A stretch of 64,000 bases of DNA from Clusia tigrina (lineage: Eukaryota > Arthropoda > Insecta > Diptera > Clusiidae), in the NCBI GenBank assembly GCA_920105625.2, contig OV050030.1, positions 426,424,740 through 426,488,739 on the forward strand. The letters run 5' to 3'. Numbering within the stretch: the first letter of the stretch is position 1; every line of letters begins with the position of its first letter. Under the pieces are notes generated by a model, which made no database searches, was not told the DNA's origin, and worked only from the letters and a program-made list of their open reading frames with translations. Positions 11,846 to 24,575 of this stretch are shown here, piece by piece. The position numbers were made by a program, and so were the translations under genes.

Positions 11846-12199
11846 ATGTTTTTTCTAGCACGGACACCTACTAAAAAACGAATCGCAACCTATATGCCAG
11901 TTTTGCCGTATTTCCCCAACTCACAATTTTCCCACATCCTCTCAGATTGTCCACTCATCACCCGCTCCAGAAATTCTAATCAAAGAGCGATCAATTTACT
12001 TTGTGAACCTTCCGTAGAAAATATTCAAACTATTTATAATTTAAAAAAAAAAACTATATCCACAACTTAATTTAATAATTTTAAATATTTACATTTTATC
12101 TAAGATTAATTTAAACAAACTCCGAAAGCCCTGGCAGTTAGTGCTTTCTTAATTATAATTGTAAATGCAATTAATAATAATAATAATAATAATAATAGT
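11846..12199 (+). mobile_element. 3' end of an I-like LINE with (TAA)n tail
   Basis: An open stretch ending FSHILSDCPLITRSR... looks like the C-terminal region of a non-LTR retrotransposon ORF2. It is followed by a 3'UTR containing CCGAAAGCCCTGGCAGTTAG and a terminal (TAA)8-like run at 12172-12197. A TAA-repeat tail is the hallmark of the I-element group. The copy is strongly 5'-truncated. Confidence 0.55.
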
Positions 12200-12284
12200 T
12201 AATATTTTATAGTGCCAGTTCTGTATATTGTGAAATTAAAATTTTGTTGAAAAATTAACTATAAAAGTTTTGATGTGTTTTCAA

Positions 12285-13135
12285 CTTCTTCCCTGAATCA
12301 TTTCAAGATATCATAAAAGATCATACCATCAAGTGGTTCACAGATGGTTCAAAAACAGAAGAAGGGGTAGGAGCCGGCATATTTGGGCCGAGGGTCAACC
12401 ACTCCGAACCAATGGGGATATCACAGCATATTCCAGGCAGAGATACATGCAATTCACTCTGTGTTATCTTTAACCTTCGACGTAACTTTGTGGATCAAGA
12501 CATTGCTATTATGTCTGACAGTCAAGCAGCTATAAAAGCACTCAATTCATACGAGGTTCATTCTAAACACATATGGGAATGCGTAGAGCTTTTAAATAAG
12601 TTAGGAAGCCTCAATAAACTTTCCATAAGATGGGTCCCTGGAAATGAAAAAAGCGGATAGTCTTGCCAGAAATGGGGCAGCCACACCTTTTATTGGGCCT
12701 GAACAATTCTTTGGCATAGGGCAAATAGCATAACAGATAAATTAGGACAGGAGGAAAATCCAGAAGATCACTTTACTGGACCTCACTATCAAAACTTAGA
12801 CAATCCAAGCTCATGATTGGGGACTACAAGTCAAAATGTGCATCTCTATGTCTACAGTTAAGCAAAAACAATTTAAGAACTCTGACAGGCCACTGTCGTT
12901 TAAGAAGCCACCTCATGCAACTGGGACTCTCACCAGTAACCACGTGTAGGTTCTGCACGGAGGCAGAAGAAACACCAGAGCACCTAATGAACTGCGAAGC
13001 CTTACCTCGCAGTAGGAAGAAATATCTGGGGCATTACTGGCCCGAGGGCAGAGACATTAGAGCAATGAACCCCAATTCAATTCTAAGCCTCCTTAGAACT
13101 GTTGGACTAATAGAAGACCTTTAATAGGTACATGC
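12285..13135 (+). mobile_element. decayed LINE: RNase H domain and C-terminal Cys/His tail
   Basis: The reading frames reconstruct a non-LTR retrotransposon C-terminus. RNase H motifs appear in order: WFTDGSKT, then FQAEIHAI in a shifted frame, MSDSQAAIKAL, and WVPGNEK. The tail is LTGHCRLRSHLMQLGL and CRFCTEAEETPEHLMNCEAL, which is typical of I/R1/LOA-type elements with an RNase H. Frameshifts near 12430 and in the A-run near 12645 show the copy is dead. No reverse transcriptase domain precedes it, so it is 5'-truncated. Confidence 0.8.
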
Positions 13136-14300
13136 AGGAGGAGTGCAATACATCAAATTGGTCGAGGTACATTTAGCCTCTTTATTTCATTCATTCATTC
13201 AACTCCTTCCCTCCAACGATCCTAATTTTTTTGTAGGTTTGCAATGATTATGCTTCAAATGAGTATACACCTCCTTAAACATTTAATTCTTCTATGGTAG
13301 CATACTTTTTTTAATTTATATTGAATATAATATATATTATTTTTGGGATCAAAGATCCAAGTTTGTATATAAAGAAAGATTGTGAAATATTTACTCAAAA
13401 AGTTACAAGCAATATAAAATACAACTTATTCTGTGATTCGCCTCTGCTCGCTTTGCGTTACAGGGGTTTAAAGAGCTCGTGCACGCCATTTTAATAGGAT
13501 AAATGCCCCTTCCATATTGTCAAAGTATCACAGAGTCTTCGCCATTGAACTGATTGGCCATTCCTTCAAATGCACCAACATCAAAAAGACGATTTTCAAT
13601 TGGCTGCAATGCACGCTGCATTGGGTCAATTTTTTCCGAGCAAAGCTATTTGGCTACACTGCTTATAAAACTGATTGGTCATACTTCTGATGCACATTGA
13701 CCTCTGATGCACATAGGACTTCTGATGCACACAGGACTTCTGGTGCAGGTATTGCTTCATCCAGCTGAACATCACCATAAACAGTTTGGTCACTATTTCA
13801 TCGTAAATTGCCCGCAAATGCACGATGGTTGCCTCTGGGTCAAACTGGGCTGCAGTTTCCTGGGGCACCTTAATCAAATCGGCACAAAGTCATATAAAAA
13901 AAACACAGTTTTCTAATAAAACTTTGCTTATTTAATTTAATGAAATTTTTAAGTTCCTTTGTTCGAACCCTACATTTGAATTTTGAAGACGAAGGCGTAT
14001 GTTTAATAATTAATATTTAATGGTGATGATGAATATTATAAAATGTTCAAATTCAATAATGGACCACCTTTTATGCAAATGACCAGCGCTGGCAAAGAAG
14101 CGCTTCCACTACATGGGAAGTACTTCTTCAGCCACCTTTCGGAGCTGTAGGAGACATGAGGACGAAGTATACATCTGTTTGCCAGAGCTAGTACATGGTT
14201 CGCTGTCCCGTGAAGTTGAGTAAGACAGAGCTCTTCGTGGGCCTACGAGCTAAGTGAGGTCCCTCTGGACAGCCACAAGTACCCCAACCAATACAAGATT
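13136..14300. other. spacer with short tandem repeat and unclassified open patches
   Basis: Four imperfect 18-bp units containing CTTCTGATGCACA lie at 13685-13746. Minus-strand open patches (13480-13877; for example PMQRALQPIENRLFDVGAFE) look protein-like but match no family I can name; they may be transposon debris. Confidence 0.35.
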
Positions 14301-14304
14301 CAGG

Positions 14305-14625
14305 TATTCTAGTAAGAATATCTATTGGCATTTTACTGTCAACCACTCTCCGTATTCGTCTGATTTGCCTCCCTGCTACTTTCGTCTTTTCGGAAAAATG
14401 CATTTGCCGATGAAAGGAAAGCGTTTTGTGGACATAGAAGGCATTCAAATGGCTTGTACCGACATCCGGAAGGACACCCCAGCCAACGATCTAACACACC
14501 CATTCAACGTGCTTTTAGACTGCAAATTACTGAAAGGGAACTATTTTGAATAAAAGAAATCGGTTTGGCTAACAAAATTTTTGGTTGTTCTTATTTTTCA
14601 AAAGTCCTGTTTACCTTGTATATAT
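14305..14625 (+). mobile_element. mariner-like transposon remnant 1 (3' part)
   Basis: This encodes the end of a mariner-family transposase. The catalytic-region motif NHSPYSSDLPPCYFRLFGKM corresponds to the family's HPPYSPDLAPCDF, and the tail ends LLKGNYFE. The 3' terminus CTTTTGAAAAATA, read inward from CAGGAC on the minus strand, is an inverted counterpart of the 5' terminus kept in the second copy near 37315-37341. The 5' half and left TIR are missing. It is non-autonomous. Confidence 0.75.
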
Positions 14626-15111
14626 ATAATAGAAAGGAGTATAAGGAAAGGAATTAACATTGATTATAATCACCTTTTTTTTAAACAACTATTTTTAAAT
14701 ATTTTTTTAATTTTATTCTTTCTTTCACTTATGTTTCTAGTCTATTAAATGGATAATCGAGAACCTACTTTTCGAATTATCACTTAGCAGCAGGCTGTAT
14801 ACATATGTATGCGTATGTGTTTGTGTGTATGTGTGTGTGGTAGGGTGATGTAATACATAAAATAAATGTTAAATAAAAATTAATATAATAAATAAATTTG
14901 TGGAAAAATATATGAAATAGGAACACGAACACTAAATTAGGTGAAATGACATGAAGCAGCGTTCCTCAATATTTTTATATGGTGTACTTTGAGCTTAATC
15001 GCTAGATTTAATACTATATACGCAGATTTGTGTTAATACAAAATGGTGGCAATTCGTTCCAAATATGCAGCAAAGCGTCCCCTCCACTGTTCCCCGTAGT
15101 TGGTTTGTGCA
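14626..15111. other. spacer containing the Tdc1 3'UTR
   Basis: AT-rich sequence with a GTGTGT run near 14818-14840. No coding signal was seen. The part next to 15111 should be the 3'UTR of Tdc1 on the minus strand. Confidence 0.5.
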
Positions 15112-18100
15112 CTAATTGCTAGCCTCATCCGTGTCTACGTCGGCAATGTCTTTTAATTTGTTCTCTGCAGTTGCTTTGATGAAACTCTGCTGCATGTTGT
15201 TCGTGTCCACCACCAATATCGGCGTGCAACCATCCTTGAGGTGTTCGCTTTGGCTTTCGTACATTTCGCGCGAAATGCTGCGCGTGAATGAGAACCGCAT
15301 GGATTTTGTACGAGTGAGCTTCTTCTTGATGGGTGGCTTGCCGGTGACTGGCTGCAGGTCGGAATGAATTTTTTCCTTTTCTGGTGTGGGTGGCAGTGAG
15401 GCAATCTCCAAACTGACATCCTGCAGAATATCGTCAGCGTAGGCTTTTATTTCATTCCATGCATCAACTGTGGGGGAAATAATTCAGATTAAAGATCTTC
15501 GCAGACTGACCATCAATTTTGTACTTACCAATATGCTTCTCCGTCGCATGCTCGTAGGTCACACAGAACCGTATTACATATTTGCCATTGACCATTGAGG
15601 GTATCATGTGCATTTTGCCAGAGTGATTGATTTGTGCCAGCAACTCTTGATTGTAGTTGTCTGCAGTTCTACAAGTAAAGGCGGAAGTTAGCGCAATTGC
15701 TCACACAACTGCATATTGGGCTAAGTTTTGGACCCACTACTCACCTCATGCGGAAGCACACCAGGCCCAAGTACACATCGTTGCGCACCTCAAAGCGATC
15801 ATCCCTGCGCACGATCATCTCAAACTTCTTCGCTAACGCCATGTGATTGCGTATGTATGCCTGGAGCCCTTCAATACCGTACGAGCGAAAGACGAACCAC
15901 AGCTTTAAGGCTCTGAAGCGACGGCTAAGTGGAACCCCATAATGCCGATAGTCAATGGCCTTGTCGTGCTCGTGCTGCAGATACAACGGATTCACATTCA
16001 GTGCCGTTTTCAGGCACATCACATCCTTCACCCACATGGCCGACGCATCGAAAGTCGTCAGCAGAAACTTATTGGGATTCGTATTAAATGAATCGGCGTA
16101 GTCCAAACCCGCTGAAAAATTGCGCATCTCTGGCAAGATAAAGGCATTGCCCGCATACGCACCGTCGACATGGAACCAAACGCTCGGCACCTCTTGGCAC
16201 ACTTTGCCGATTTCTGTCAGGTTGTCGAATGCACAGGCGCCCGTTGTGCCCACCGTTGCGACTACAAAGAATGGTGTTAGCCCGGCATTGGCGTCGTTCC
16301 GTATGGCTTGACGCAACAAGTCGACACGCATGCGTCCCTGAGCGTCGGTATCGATGAGGCGCAGTTTTACAAGAGCAATCTTGGCTGCTTTTTCCACCGA
16401 CGAGTGAGCCTCCTTGCTGGAGTATGCAATTAGGTGTGGCAAAAAGACGCTCTCGTGTATTTCTGAACTGTTCCCTCGGAGCTTTTCTATAGCACGATAG
16501 CGAGCGGTGAGCATACACACGAGCGTGCAATCGGAAGCAGATCCTTGCAGAGCACCACCGCCTCGACTGCCGGGCAAATCACTGATAAATGCTTGGGGCA
16601 AATCCAACGCTTTGGCATACCAATCAAGGACAATCGTTTCCAGTTCAGTCATAGCCGGACATGAGGCCTGGAAGGTGTATTGAAATAAAGTATTTTAATT
16701 AGAATGGTGCAGAATATTTGTCAATTATGGTCAGATTGGGTATTTTTTCGTGATGAAGAATTCTTTTATTAATCCCAGTACTGTAAAAATTTTTATGAAA
16801 AAATTATATACCCATGAGAATCCAATTGCTCCAATGGCGCTGCTTAACATGTCGCCCAAAATCGATGGATATGAATTTGTTGATGGATAGTAAGCGAAGA
16901 ACTTCGGATGATTCCAGTGCACTACGCCGGGCATAACTTTCGTCTCGAAATCCTCTAAAATGTCCTCGAACTTTTCACCTTGTTGCGGTGCCTCGTCTGA
17001 AATAATAGAAAAAATGCAATTAAAAATTAAGCAAAATTATCTTGTGAGGCGCGTTAAAGTTATTTCTTTGAAGATATTTACAGTGAATATATTAATACTG
17101 ATTAAACAAACTACCGCAAATTTAACGATCGCACGAAATTGGAAATTTTGTATCTCTGAGCTACTCGTCAATTAAATCGAGTTAATACCTAAAACAAACT
17201 GGGGAAATCGTGTGTGAATTTATTTTTGGCAGCCCAAAGGAAGATAAACGATTTGTTTTGCTGAACTTAGTACGCAGATTTCCTGAGAAAATTAGAATGC
17301 TTAAACCGCATTGTTTTATAATAAATTTTATTCCGTGTTTATGTTTATAAGCGAACGATATGTTAATTATCTGCTTATAATTTATATACGTACATGTGTG
17401 CGTGTGGGTTGTGTGCTCGTATATGTGTGTTTACCTTAATAGACAACGTGCAAAAATATTCCTATCGTTTATTTTGTGTTTTGTTTGCACTGCAGCACAA
17501 AAATCGAGATGGTTTTTGAGCAATAATTAGCATTAATTCTAATGTAGGGTTCTCCAATAAAAGATGCCGCGTGCTTTTTTTGTTGAGTCTTGATCTAAAT
17601 AATGTTTTATAGAAGGTTACCGGATATAATTATTTATATAGGAACCGAGAAAGTAAGATATTAATTACTGTTAATCCGTAGTAAAATTAATCTTTAGTGT
17701 GAATGACCAATTTATTATTTGAAATATTGGTCGAAAAGTTTGTCAGAATTATTTAATAATCATATGAATAAAATACAAATTATTCCTTGTCGTCTTAAAA
17801 AACCATTCTCTACCTCCAGTGTGGCCAATTTAGCAGTTTTCCCCGGTAGGTCCTGCGGTTTATGTTTCTATTTAACGGCTATAATTTTGGAGTAGTTTGG
17901 GAGAAAACTTTCCAAGTGGTTTACTTTTGGCTTAATATATAATATATAGCGGATATATTGTATTTATGTAGTGGCCTCTTATTTTATATATAGTAGACTA
18001 TAATACCACATAAATATAATTTGCCCTATCGTGAATATGGGGGAGTCAACAGTATTCTTTAAGCACCAACGACGATTTGTGATCGGTCTGTATATGCGAT

Positions 18101-20007
18101 TTATTCGTTCGTGAATGATCATTTACGGGAGTGGATGTGAATCCGAATGCTTCTATAATCCCGTTCAAACCTACATACAATCCAATTTTTTTATTAAAAT
18201 TTTTCTAGCTTCTAAGCTAGCCCCAGCGGAGTAAATATTAATTGAATAAAAATTACACGTGCGGTTGACGGCAAATCCGAATTTCAAATTCTTCATGTTT
18301 TCGGTTTTTTTGTTTTTATTTTAACAGAAAATATTTGTCTACTAATTTCAAAAAGCCACTCAACTTTCATTTTGTTGTGTTCTCTGTAAATTAATATTAC
18401 TGGATTTTGCTGGTTTCGGTGTGCTCGGTATTGAAAGCCCGATGCGTACTTTTTTCATAAGTGTGCCCAATATTCACCTGTAAATACATGTAAAATACCT
18501 TGCTGCATATGGTGATGTATGTAACAGCGCACGCATACAAACACACATATTTACATATGAGTATGTTCCATTTCGTGTTAAGAGGAACAAGGAGGAGGAG
18601 AACATTATAATTGCGTTTGTGTTGTTGCAAACGGAGTTGGCGAATAAATGTGAGATCGAGATCTCTGAGACAGCAAAACTTCATGCTTGCCGGTTGAAGT
18701 ACCTAATTAAAAAAAGTATTTATCTAATATCAAATAATAAAACAATTTTCAGCGTCTTAAAAAAAATTCACCTGAAACGACACTAGGGTAAATCCCACTG
18801 GTGTGTGTGTGCATGTTTCTTTGTTGAAAACTTTTAAAAGTAGAAAATGTTTGGATATTATTCACCATCTAGGAAACAAGTTTTTTGAATCGCGTTGTTA
18901 GAATTGTTCTAAACAAATGTTTATTAATTGAATTTCACGCTGGTGAATTGCGTGTTGTTTAATTTCGTTTCGGCTTTAATTTGTATCTATGCATAAAGTT
19001 GGTCTAGCTGTAAATTATTATCTCTGTGGAACGTATTTATAAGGCTAAATTATAAACTGGCGGAAATTTTAAATTATATTTATATTATTTTATGAATATA
19101 AATATAAAATATATATACTTTAATTAGCTTAAATAATAATTAGGCCGCAGACTTTAGTTGTTAGTTGCCAAGCCCACAAGTTTATCATTAAGTTTATTTG
19201 TGTGTAAACTTTTTAAATAAATGTATACATAAATGAAATGAGTGTATTACTTTAGGAACATCAGGTTCATGGTGTCATACAAGCGGGATTTCTTCTATTT
19301 TGTTACTGGTACTCGTATACATTCATTTTTAAATTTTTTTCTTTCTTCTTCAATTTGTTATAATTTTGTTCCAGTATTTTTTGTGACACACAATTGGGAT
19401 TTCTTCCATTCTGTTACCGGTATAAATTTATTTTTAATTTTTCTCCATTTTTTTATAATTTTGTTCGAGTATTTTTAGCTAAGTGTCAAATAAGTTGTTA
19501 CAACAAACTGCCCTCTTTGGTTTGGATGCTTTGTTCTCACTGGAATTCTGGAAAGAGATTTTCCCAAATTTAAAACTGCTATCTTTGAAATTCTGGGGCA
19601 CATTTTCTTATTAGGACCCATTTTTTCTGACAAAATTTCAGAAATTGCAAAGAAACAAATATCCTCAAAACAGAGAGATGCGATATCTTGTACATATTCT
19701 TTACGTTCGATAGCATTATCTTCTTGACTATATACTTTATGTTTATTAGCACTACCTCATGATCATATTATTTATATACGATACCACTACTTTCTCATGA
19801 TCTATGCCCTAAAAGTTTATCTTAGTTTCCAAATTCTCCTTCACTTAAACAATGAATAATAATTTTTCGTTACAAACCTGGTAGTAATTTTTTTAAATAT
19901 CCTGGGTCCAACGTCGGTGCCACATCGCGTTGTTCTATATTTTTTGTATAATTGCAAATATAGTCGACCACATCTTTACCATATTTTCTAAATTCTTCAA
20001 TATCCAT
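15112..20007 (-). CDS. Tdc1: tyrosine decarboxylase 1 (Tdc1)
   Basis: PLP-dependent group II amino-acid decarboxylase converting tyrosine to tyramine, the first step to octopamine; in Drosophila Tdc1 is the non-neural enzyme. Coding exons read leftward: 20007-19878, 16996-16812, 16667-15745, 15668-15529 and 15467-15112. They join in frame to 577 aa, close to the Drosophila length (about 587). The start MDIEEFRKYGKDVVDYI is the characteristic Tdc1 N-terminus. PLP-site residues are present: His271 in FHVDGAYAGN and the Schiff-base lysine Lys305 in FNTNPNKFLLT. The C-terminal extension (KKKLTRTKSMRFSFTRSISR) is basic. The first intron is long (2.9 kb). Tdc2 follows upstream on the same strand about 11.5 kb away. 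Family and paralogue calls are strong; expression pattern is inferred from Drosophila. Confidence 0.95.
16997..19877 (-). other. Tdc1 intron 1
   Basis: A 2.9-kb intron in phase 1 after the LLP codons. It is AT-rich with GTGTGT stretches (about 17396-17432) and no recognisable nested gene. Confidence 0.85.
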
Positions 20008-20339
20008 TTTGTGTTTGTTCTGTTTTAAAACTTTATTTATAAATACTTTTTTAGTTTGAATTAAGTTTAATTCATTAAATCACTTTTTTTGCACTAAATT
20101 CGTGTATATAATTTATTTGCACTTTCTAGTATGTTTTTGACTGCCTTCTTTATTCTCACTTTGCACTACGCTGAGATAGGCTGAAACTGACTTAACCGAT
20201 TATTTATTACTTTGTGACTTCTATGTAATGTTTCTATATTTTTCTCTTGGCGAATGGGCTCTTTCTGTGAGGTCTTCAACTCGTGCACACGTCGATAGCA
20301 CTTTCTTAGTATGAATGGGGCAGTTTGAGCTAAACTGAT

Positions 20340-20352
20340 CGCCTTTATATTA
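20340..20352 (-). promoter_or_regulatory. candidate TATA box of Tdc1
   Basis: On the minus strand TATAAAGGCG lies about 340 nt upstream of the Tdc1 ATG, with Inr-like sequences (TCAGTT, TTCATA) just downstream. This would give an unspliced 5'UTR of about 300 nt. It is a signal-only prediction. Confidence 0.4.
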
Positions 20353-21415
20353 ACGTAGACGCTGCCAAAGTTTAAATATCAAAACTCTTTGCTGGGGCCG
20401 TTGCTTACGCTCAGCAGAGGCGACTGTGTGAGAGTGTGCGTTTGTTGCTACTGTAGGTGTTACCTGTATTTGTGAGAATTTGCAAAAGTTGAAATGTTTG
20501 CGTGATTCTCACAACGTACTCAGTCGTATTTGTATTTAAGAGATCGATAACGTTCAGTCACGATATCAGATGGAGAGATAGAGAAAGAAAGAGGAAACGA
20601 ACAACGGCCTGAATGGAAAATACGTGAATGAACATTTTTTAGATGTTGGAAAATTTGTGCTCGTATGATGCGTAAAATGTCCGTTTTTTATGTTGGAGAT
20701 TTTCCGCGTGGGGTATTTGAGGGCGGGACAATATTTAGATCGCAACCTTCGGATTTCAGTGCATTGTCTTCGACAGTTGGGGATTTTAATGTTTACAAAA
20801 TACCTGTGGTGAAATCCAAAAGATTATTAATGTTTGTTGTGCTTTTATTTTTATTTATTATAAAAAAATTTAAAAATAACGCTTGTCTAACGCTAATTTA
20901 AATCGTTTGAACAAGCTGCGTGTGATTTTCTCTGCTTAATATGAACATCGCGTGAATTTCGTTACGCGTGGCTCATTGTTAAATTAGTAAAAAATTAACT
21001 AAACTGACTTACGGACGACGAAAGATGACAGATGAGATCCCCTCCAAAAAAAAAACAATGTTACATACTCGCACTCTTACGATATTTGTATGCCCCCATA
21101 TACAACTATATAGACGTATATATACTTGTATTTTTGTTTATTTTTCCGCCGTTTTAATTTTTGCATTTGATTATTTTCGAAATTTTTTGATTAATGCAGG
21201 GTATTTTATTTGTCTAACATATATGTACATATATACCATTAATTTTGTTCAAATATTACACAAATGCTCTGCGTATATGAACACATAGTGCAGGTGGGAG
21301 ATAACTTACGGGGGGGTGATATCAGCAACGGACAAATTTGTATACATTGACTGTAGTTCCAATTTTAGATAAACTTCATGCAAATTGACCAGGGTGGGCA
21401 CTTACCCTCTTTTGA
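20353..21415. other. upstream region of Tdc1, nothing recognised
   Basis: Noncoding sequence. One ATG-initiated frame at 20665-20901 has no family features. A (G)7 run occurs near 21310. Tdc1 enhancers may lie here but none can be identified. Confidence 0.4.
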
Positions 21416-21419
21416 TACA

Positions 21420-22245
21420 ATAGAATATATATAGAAGTGGGTTAGGCCGGTAAACCGCCGTAGAAGGAGCTCTCTAAGCACTTTGGCATTGATGGCCATT
21501 GTACTCTAAGCCTGAAGTAGTAGTGTTTGGGATGGTAGATAGAGAATTGTGAGAGGTAAGGGAAGTTATACCTTTTCAAACTTCTTTGCTTCTTTTATAA
21601 GTCTCAGAAGTCTGTTCAGAGATAAGGAATCTCCATTGTCAATTCCCAATACATCTGTCCCTAATATGCACCTCCTCATTCTGGCAAAGGTAGGACAAAC
21701 GCAGATAAAATCTGTGTGTCGTCCAGACAGGAGGCGTAGTTCGGACTGTTAATGAAGCCTATGGTCGCCATATGATGACTCCGTGGAATGTGCCCAGTGA
21801 TTAGCTCTACCAATGATAGAAGATCTTTTTTTCGTAATGTTAGAAGGCAGTCTTTCTGTCTCTCTAGGAAGCACTTGGATGTTTTGCAGGCAACTCAACT
21901 GCACCAGCGGTCTTTGTGAATATTATTCATCCAATTAACAGCCCCTGCTAAACTCATATCGATAAGGGGCTCTGGTGCTATTGGAGTACCCGCAGATCCA
22001 CATTACGACGGAGTTAAGCCTTGTCTTACATTCGCGTTTTCCAGGCCTTCAGTGCTGCCTGACAATCACTAAAGACTCTGATCTGACTCTAATCGCGCCT
22101 TTTTTCTCAATTAACCAGTCCGCTACTTTCAGTATAGCAAACTCTAACAATTGGAATACCGTTATTATACTTCCCATAGTTGAGAAGAGTCTGACATTTC
22201 ATTTAGATGCCCGCCAGCCCCAGGTTAGTTTTCAGTTTTGATACA
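21420..22245 (-). mobile_element. decayed antisense LINE fragment (RNase H to C-terminus)
   Basis: Read on the minus strand, broken frames give RNase H-like pieces (SDCQAALKAW-like sequence near 22050). Near 21550-21700 comes a C-terminal tail of the form FARMRRCILGTDVLGIDNGD and LSLNRLLRLIKEAKKF, as in I/R1-type LINEs. Multiple stops and frameshifts are present. Confidence 0.6.
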
Positions 22246-24365
22246 ACATACACAATTATATTGCTTTCAATGATGAGATGAGATTAATTTAATTATATGA
22301 AATGTTTTTATATTCTTACATTATTTAAATACTGGATATCAGAAGGTTGTGGGTATTTTACTTTAATCACACATATCCGTTTTCCATTACTCTGACCGAG
22401 TCAAGCCTACAATTTTTTTTAGCTTTGGTATTCGTATAAAATGTGTTCACTCGTGCTGTAAAATTCTCTAAGTAGCTGCCTTCTCCGATGAACTCCAATA
22501 GAGTTTCGTTTTTATATTCAATTCCGTCGACTGTTATAAACTATATAATAATCGGAATTTAAAGTTTTCAAAACGATTAGAATCGAACTGGTCGAATGTG
22601 ATCGAACTTTTTCCGACTCAGCTCAATTGCAAATTAACTTAACATAAGCGGCTACTTGAAGATCTGTACATTTTTCTCATTACAGAAGACTACCCACATT
22701 ATAATTTAACATAGATCTGTTAATGTTTGCTTGTTATGTTAAATTCCGTAACACAACGAATTAATCTCGGTTTCTGTAGCGATTGGTTTTAAACTGAAAA
22801 AATATTTATTTGCTATTGTTTATTCTTAAATTATTGTTTTATTGAATTTTTAAAATAATAAATAAAGGGGGCACATAATTTATGGTGCTTTATGCGTTAA
22901 GTTTAGATCATCATACACGTAACCATATTCAATTGTGGGCTGTTATGTTGTGATGTGGTAAGTTAGCTTACTTAATCAGCCCTTTTTGCTAAAATTTAAC
23001 TGCCTTTCTTCCTTATAAATGTGCTTTTTATGACAGTACTCACATTAATGAATGCATGCATGCATAGTACTTAAGCATGTAATTTTGTTCCAAAGGTACT
23101 AACTTGGTTGACTAAGGAAGCATGCATTAGAGGGTGTAGGCTTAAACAGAAAAATTGTTTTAACAAGCTTCGCTTCACCGAATGGGAACTTCAGTAATTT
23201 CGAAATTCTTCAGTATGTTGGCCAACAAAAATATACTAACACTGATTCATACTTCCAAATGTTTTGTTTAATTATTAAATGTATGCCAATTATATTCAAT
23301 TATAGTGGCTTTAAAATTAAAGTATATCATTTTGGATTCCACCAGTGTGTTCGGGGGAACTACAATTCGCTGCTTCTGAGTACGTTAATAGTTGAACCCC
23401 AACTTGCTGTGCAGTGTTTTTCGTAAAGCATTTTTTTTATTGTTTGTATAATGTATAAATAAAGAGGCATGGTTCCTATTAAAAATGTTAATCGTGTAAT
23501 TTATTCTCTTATTTAAAGGTTTTAATTTAAAATATGCATATTTATTTTAGTATTAATTACTCATGATTATAGTCTAAGATTTGAATGCGTTTTAATTAAG
23601 TCGCGTGTTATTTTGTGATTTTTTTTGTTAACGTACATTTCGGGTTTTAATTGAAACTCTAATAATCACCCACCGACTTGTACATTAGCTGCATTCGTAT
23701 GACCAGGAACTGACACATAAATATTCCAATTGCTTTCTTTTGTATTTAGTTGGGGTCTATTATTAAAACTATGCGTACTACAACAAAATATGATATCCTC
23801 GTTTGCCTAGCGATAACCCTGCTAGTCGGTTCCAAACCATGATCTCGAAATCTCTCAAATATGGATGCATTACACAATGAAACTATTATTTTCAGGATTG
23901 AAGGAGACTCCACGATAAATATACTCAAAGTCGTAGTAAAGTTTTCAGACAGTATGTTTTTCCTGGTAAATGACACATCACAAGCCATTGTGGTGGAAAT
24001 GTCTGAAGCAAGTTCCAGCAGATCTCTACTGACAACCAATTATCACCCGAATGAATAAGTAGTTGTCTTTTTGAAGGTTATATCATCAGAGCGAAACATA
24101 CATATCCATCAAAGAAGAATCTTTTTTCAAAATTCCAACATGTCGCGAGAAAGGTTGTTGGGTTGAAGTTTCAGCAGACAAAGACATACTCTGGGTTATC
24201 TAAGCAACAAAGATATTGGTGTTATTGGTTTACACAAATGTTTCTCTTTACTGGTGAAGCGTCAATTGAACACAGTGGCGCCACCCTAGACTTTTGTTCA
24301 GATTTCTTCCCATTTGATTCGAATGAGGAACAAGAAGACCTGACCCGTATTCATACCTCAAATCT
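22246..24365. other. spacer, nothing recognised
   Basis: AT-rich noncoding DNA. Overlapping open frames on both strands near 23746-24058 are of chance length and lack family features. Confidence 0.45.
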
Positions 24366-24575
24366 GTATTAAATATTCAACTAAATAATTATATTAAATT
24401 AAACTAAATATAATATTACATTACACTAAATTATTATACTAAATTAAACAAAATTATTATATTAAATTAAACTCAATTATTATATTAAATTAAACTAAAT
24501 TCAACTAAATTATTATACTAAATTAAACTCAATTGTTATACTAAATTAAACTAAATTATTATATTAAATAAAATA
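24366..24575. repeat. AT-rich minisatellite
   Basis: About ten diverged units of roughly 20-22 bp with core ACTAAATTATTATACTAAAT, composed almost only of A and T. Units differ by small changes (TATA/TACTA, CAATT/AAATT). Confidence 0.85.
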
